From the IMG/VR virus record IMGVR_UViG_3300034062_004841, positions 1 to 22,081 of that record: a stretch of DNA of 22,081 nt, one strand, 5' to 3'. Origin of the DNA: a virus. The translations under genes and the position numbers were made by a program. The notes beneath the pieces were generated by a model that saw nothing but the letters and a program-made list of their open reading frames with translations, had not been told where the DNA came from and did no database searches. Positions 19,419 to 22,081 of this stretch are shown here, piece after piece (position 1 is the first letter of the stretch; the number at the start of each line of letters is the position of its first letter).

Positions 19419-21103
19419 AGCTGCCCGCCCGTCTGGTTTTCGTATTTGAGGTTAAACGCGATAATCTCGCACGGCGCGTTGGTGTTCCGTGCCGATTGCA
19501 TCGCAATGATGCCGTCTGCCTCATAGGCCAGCGACGTATCGTCATCCACGCCCAGATCAATGTAGAGCGTAGCGTTTGGCGCTACACGCATCCGCACGGC
19601 ACCGCAGTAGCCAATGCCGGTCACGCTGGTCCAGCTATCGCGCGTTTGCACAGCCTGAGACCAAACCGCTACATCCCAAAGGCCCGTATCCCAGCGTCCG
19701 CCCGTCGTCCTAATCGTGGTCGGGACAGCGGTTGGCACCTTTTCCTTAAAGTCCGTAACGATTTCAATAGCCGGGGCTAGGTCTGCGCCAATCCGCAACA
19801 CCGGCTGGATCATCTCAAACTTCTTCAAGCTCCCGCGAGACCCAAAATAGTTAAATGCCGTTTTGATGTCCCCAACGATGCCGGTCGTGTTGTCCGCAAA
19901 GCCTGTGTCCCACAGACAGACAGAATCAGCCGCACCAAAATACATTTGGTCGTTGGCCACAGCCCAGCAAAACGCATCAATTCCCGTAAATCGGCACCAC
20001 GCACCCGTCTGGACGTTCTGCACATACTGCTCCGACCGCGTGAGATTGGCTGTCGGGACGTTAAAGATTGCCAGCGTCCCCTTGGGATACAACGCACCTT
20101 CCCAGCCAAAGTTGTTGCGATATTTGGTCGTCGATTGCTGAAATGCGTTTTGGATTTTCTGCGTCAGCGCCACAAGGTTCTCTTGTGCGCGGTCCAGTTT
20201 TAGCGCCTGAGAAAGCGGAACGACACCGTTGGTCGTCAGCACTACCAGATCAGAACCGTATTTAATGAGCGACCGGCGAGACATCGGCAGGCCGATGTCA
20301 TAGACGCCAACCAATGCCCAATTGTTGGCGTCTGAGGGGTCAAGGCCCTGATACACCGCCACTTGCCCTTGCGTCGTGACAAACACCGCCAAATCGTCAG
20401 CACCAGAACCACCATCAAGCGACCAAGTGGCTTGACAAAGGATTGAGCCGCCCTTGTCAAAAATCGGGCCGAGGTCGAGAAGGTTAGCCGTGCCTTGAAT
20501 GGCAAACGGCTCAAGGAACCACACCCGCAAAGAGTTCTCTTGCACAAAGAACAAGCGGCCCTTGTGGTCCATAACGTCAACCAACGTGCGCGGGTCTAGG
20601 GTAATCACACCTGCCGTGCCGGTGATGACCGCAGAGGCAAACGCAGAGCCGTCGTAATAGATCGGGTCAACAGAACCGTTGGCGGCGATCAGGAACGTCC
20701 CGGCGTCATTGGCGAAGTTAATCCATTGCCAACGCGCGTTGCCAGCACCGGAAAACACTTCAACCGGCGCTTCGTTTTGATTGCTTACGTCATAGAGCGA
20801 GCCGCCCGCCGCTGCAAAAATATCGTCCGGCAGAATTTGCGTCCCGCCACGCCAGACCAGCAACGATTCAGTCGGCAGAGGCAGACCCTCCTGCCAAGGC
20901 ACAAACCCTTTACGCAGTTCCACATAGCCAGCGCGGGGAATGAAGTTGTCCAGAATGACCGCGTTTTCCGCAGGCATATTGGCTAGGGGCGATTGCGCAT
21001 CCCATCCGCCGACAGGGGCAGGCACAGCGCGTCCGATGGACACCCGCTGTTGAGACACTGCCCGTAAGGGCTGGCGACCGTATCTCTGTGCTGGTTGTCT
21101 CAT
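19415..21103 (-). CDS. Tail nozzle / tail-tube B-like structural protein
   Basis: This 562-residue protein starts at ATG 21103, four-base overlapped with the preceding stop (ATGA) and preceded by GGGTGG; ATG 21115 is possible but lies within the upstream gene. After a basic N-terminus (RQPAQRYGRQPLRAVSQ), the GGWDAQSPLANMPAENAVIL segment and the repeated W/F-rich beta-strand pattern (IYYDGSAF, RLFFVQENSLRVWFL, VFVTTQGQVAVYQG, GSDLVVLTTNGVVPLS) indicate a beta-propeller protein of the nozzle family seen in SU10-like and T7-like tails. It extends the adaptor ring to form the short tail tube. Neighbouring adaptor and internal virion genes fit this role. High confidence for a virion protein; moderate for the exact family. 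Confidence 0.85.
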   Translation of the reverse strand: MRQPAQRYGRQPLRAVSQQRVSIGRAVPAPVGGWDAQSPLANMPAENAVILDNFIPRAGYVELRKGFVPWQEGLPLPTESLLVWRGGTQILPDDIFAAAGGSLYDVSNQNEAPVEVFSGAGNARWQWINFANDAGTFLIAANGSVDPIYYDGSAFASAVITGTAGVITLDPRTLVDVMDHKGRLFFVQENSLRVWFLEPFAIQGTANLLDLGPIFDKGGSILCQATWSLDGGSGADDLAVFVTTQGQVAVYQGLDPSDANNWALVGVYDIGLPMSRRSLIKYGSDLVVLTTNGVVPLSQALKLDRAQENLVALTQKIQNAFQQSTTKYRNNFGWEGALYPKGTLAIFNVPTANLTRSEQYVQNVQTGAWCRFTGIDAFCWAVANDQMYFGAADSVCLWDTGFADNTTGIVGDIKTAFNYFGSRGSLKKFEMIQPVLRIGADLAPAIEIVTDFKEKVPTAVPTTIRTTGGRWDTGLWDVAVWSQAVQTRDSWTSVTGIGYCGAVRMRVAPNATLYIDLGVDDDTSLAYEADGIIAMQSARNTNAPCEIIAFNLKYENQTGGQL

Positions 21104-21294
21104 ATCGCCACCCATGCCCCGGAACGGTTCTGATAGCCTTGCGAGCCGATATAAAACAACCGCCCATCAGGGCTGTTCGCAACATCTGGCAACGCCGAAC
21201 CATAGCCCGGCGCATAGGCCGACAGTAGCGCATTAATCTTTTTGCGCTGCGTCTCTTGGTTTTTAGTGTCAGAAATGGTGACAAACAAAATCAT
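21100..21294 (-). CDS. Small protein between adaptor and nozzle genes
   Basis: This 64-residue protein begins MILFVTISDTKNQETQRKKI. Its second half (LPDVANSPDGRLFYIGSQGYQNRSGAWVAI) is beta-like with repeated aromatic and Gly residues. It overlaps the adaptor gene (ATGA at 21294-21291) and the nozzle gene (ATGA at 21103-21100), so all three are coupled. Short proteins at this spot can serve as minor tail components or chaperones; I do not recognise the family. The coupling on both sides makes translation likely. Confidence 0.65.
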   Translation of the reverse strand: MILFVTISDTKNQETQRKKINALLSAYAPGYGSALPDVANSPDGRLFYIGSQGYQNRSGAWVAI

Positions 21295-21995
21295 CCCGGG
21301 AACCCGCCCTCTTGGATGTTTGTTGACCAGCCGTAATAATTGCCGCCCGTGCTATCAATCACGGTATTCCCGCCGTCTCGGGCCATGCGCTGATTACGCT
21401 CGCCCTGATAGGTGCGGAAATCCTCCGCATAATCCAGACCCTTAGACTTCAAAAAACGCCAGCGGAGGCCAAGCGGAAACAGCTTGTCATCCAGATACGT
21501 CAGGTCAGTATCAGCAAGGAATGACGATTGCGCCGAACCAGCAGCCGACTTGGCCCAGTTTGTCGTGATATACTCATAAGCAATCGTCTCCCCGGCGGCG
21601 GGCGTCGGCGTCACCAGAAACTGACCGTCCCGCTCAATGAACGCCAAAAACACGCGATTGAGCTGAGGCTGCGCTTGGATAGCCTGCCACTCTTGCGGAG
21701 TAATAGGCCCGTAAATATAGCGCATCGTCGTTCTGTTAAAGAACGAGTTGGCAATGAAATGGTCCAGATCAGACGGGATTGCACTCGATTGAACCGCGCT
21801 AGCCACCGTATTGAACAAGTGCTGGCGGCGCATGACTTGCCAGTCGTATGTCCCCGACAGTTCGTCGCCTTCTTCATTGGCTAGGGCGTAAAGCTGCTGA
21901 ACCTGAGCATCAGTCGAGTTCACCACTTCCGTAGGAACTGGAATCGACAAAAGACGGCAAGCCCTCTGGACGATTTGAAGAAGGTTCATGGCCAT
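21291..21995 (-). CDS. Head-tail adaptor protein (SU10/P22-gp4 type)
   Basis: This 234-residue protein begins MAMNLLQIVQRACRLLSIPV, followed by DAQVQQLYALANEEGDELSGTYDW. This N-terminal helical pattern (ALANEEGDEL...YDWQVM) is characteristic of adaptor proteins of SU10-like podoviruses. The middle has alternating strands and turns (FLVTPTPAAGETIAYEYITT), and the C-terminus returns to helices (KLFPLGLRWRFLKSKGLDYA, DFRTYQGERNQRMARDGG). Adaptors bind under the portal ring and connect it to the tail nozzle. The start is ATG 21995, or Met3 at 21989; the ribosome site is weak for both. It is the first complete gene of the structural block here and is coupled to the next by ATGA. Confidence 0.85.
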   Translation of the reverse strand: MAMNLLQIVQRACRLLSIPVPTEVVNSTDAQVQQLYALANEEGDELSGTYDWQVMRRQHLFNTVASAVQSSAIPSDLDHFIANSFFNRTTMRYIYGPITPQEWQAIQAQPQLNRVFLAFIERDGQFLVTPTPAAGETIAYEYITTNWAKSAAGSAQSSFLADTDLTYLDDKLFPLGLRWRFLKSKGLDYAEDFRTYQGERNQRMARDGGNTVIDSTGGNYYGWSTNIQEGGFPG

Positions 21996-21998
21996 TGG

Positions 21999-22081
21999 TT
22001 AGGCTTTCGCAGGACGCCCGCGCTTTTTAGGGGCGGGGATGGTTTCAGGAACCGCCACAACGTCCGTTTGGTCGTCGCTGA
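21999..22081 (-). CDS. C-terminal end of a phage protein with AT-hook-like tail (runs off the right edge)
   Basis: The minus-strand frame is open from the window edge to TAA at 22001-21999 and encodes SDDQTDVVAVPETIPAPKKR and then GRPAKA. The ending KKRGRPAKA contains the GRP core of an AT-hook, a motif that binds the minor groove of A/T-rich DNA. It ends three bases before the adaptor start, so it belongs to the same late transcript. Nothing else of the protein is visible, so the product is unknown; a head or packaging-related structural protein is likely from position. Confidence 0.6.
   Translation of the reverse strand, partial: SDDQTDVVAVPETIPAPKKRGRPAKA

Noticed and set aside
1-22081. 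CRISPR arrays, insertion sequences, an integrase or attachment site.
   Set aside because: No regularly spaced repeats, transposase or integrase frames were seen; the tRNA relic has no matching attachment repeat that I can detect inside the window.

Overview
The window is part of the genome of a tailed bacteriophage (or prophage). The short-tail type (podovirus, SU10-like adaptor plus nozzle) is suggested by an adaptor-like protein followed by a large nozzle-like protein, two large proteins that look like internal virion or DNA-ejection proteins, a collar-domain tail fibre and a beta-helix tailspike. A complete lysis cassette follows (TM/coiled-coil protein, GTA-type 3TM holin, M15 endopeptidase, Rz and Rz1 spanins). 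The host is most likely an alphaproteobacterium. The evidence is high GC (about 60% by eye), a holin resembling the gene-transfer-agent holin family, a stand-alone DnaA domain IV protein, small GcrA/Myb-like HTH proteins, and a hand count of only about 17 GANTC sites (the CcrM target of that class), when roughly 80 would be expected at this base composition. No integrase, terminase, portal or capsid gene lies inside the window.

Layout. (1) 1-662, minus strand: three small unknown genes, read from a probable promoter at 686-714. (2) 738-4750, plus strand: an early operon of mostly overlapping genes: two small unknown proteins, a DUF1064 PD-(D/E)xK-like nuclease, an HNH nuclease, a DnaA-domain-IV protein, two small HTH proteins, a beta-class N6-adenine methyltransferase, a terminator, an HNH-AP2 homing endonuclease and a replication-loader-like protein. 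(3) 4751-5436: no protein gene, but many stable hairpins, a rho-independent terminator and a tRNA relic on the minus strand that has lost most of its anticodon arm, flanked by two copies of a 29-nt hairpin repeat. (4) 5437-7594, plus strand: a zinc-ribbon protein and a chain of eight tiny overlapping unknown genes. (5) 7601-22081, minus strand, read right to left: structural, tail and lysis genes, ending in an HTH-metallophosphoesterase and a small unknown gene that meets the early genes tail to tail (6-bp gap).

The genes work as two opposed programmes. The plus-strand early genes carry DNA-metabolism and host-takeover functions. The minus-strand late genes build the tail and lyse the cell. 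Most neighbours overlap by 1 or 4 bases (TAATG, TGATG, ATGA, TTGA, GTGA), so translational coupling is the rule and helps fix the starts. The points most worth a second look are the tail-fibre gene whose ordinary start codon seems to have been lost at a junction with an HNH endonuclease, the structured non-coding region at 4751-5436 with its tRNA relic, the GANTC depletion with a local exception in that same region, and a C10 tract inside the methyltransferase gene.
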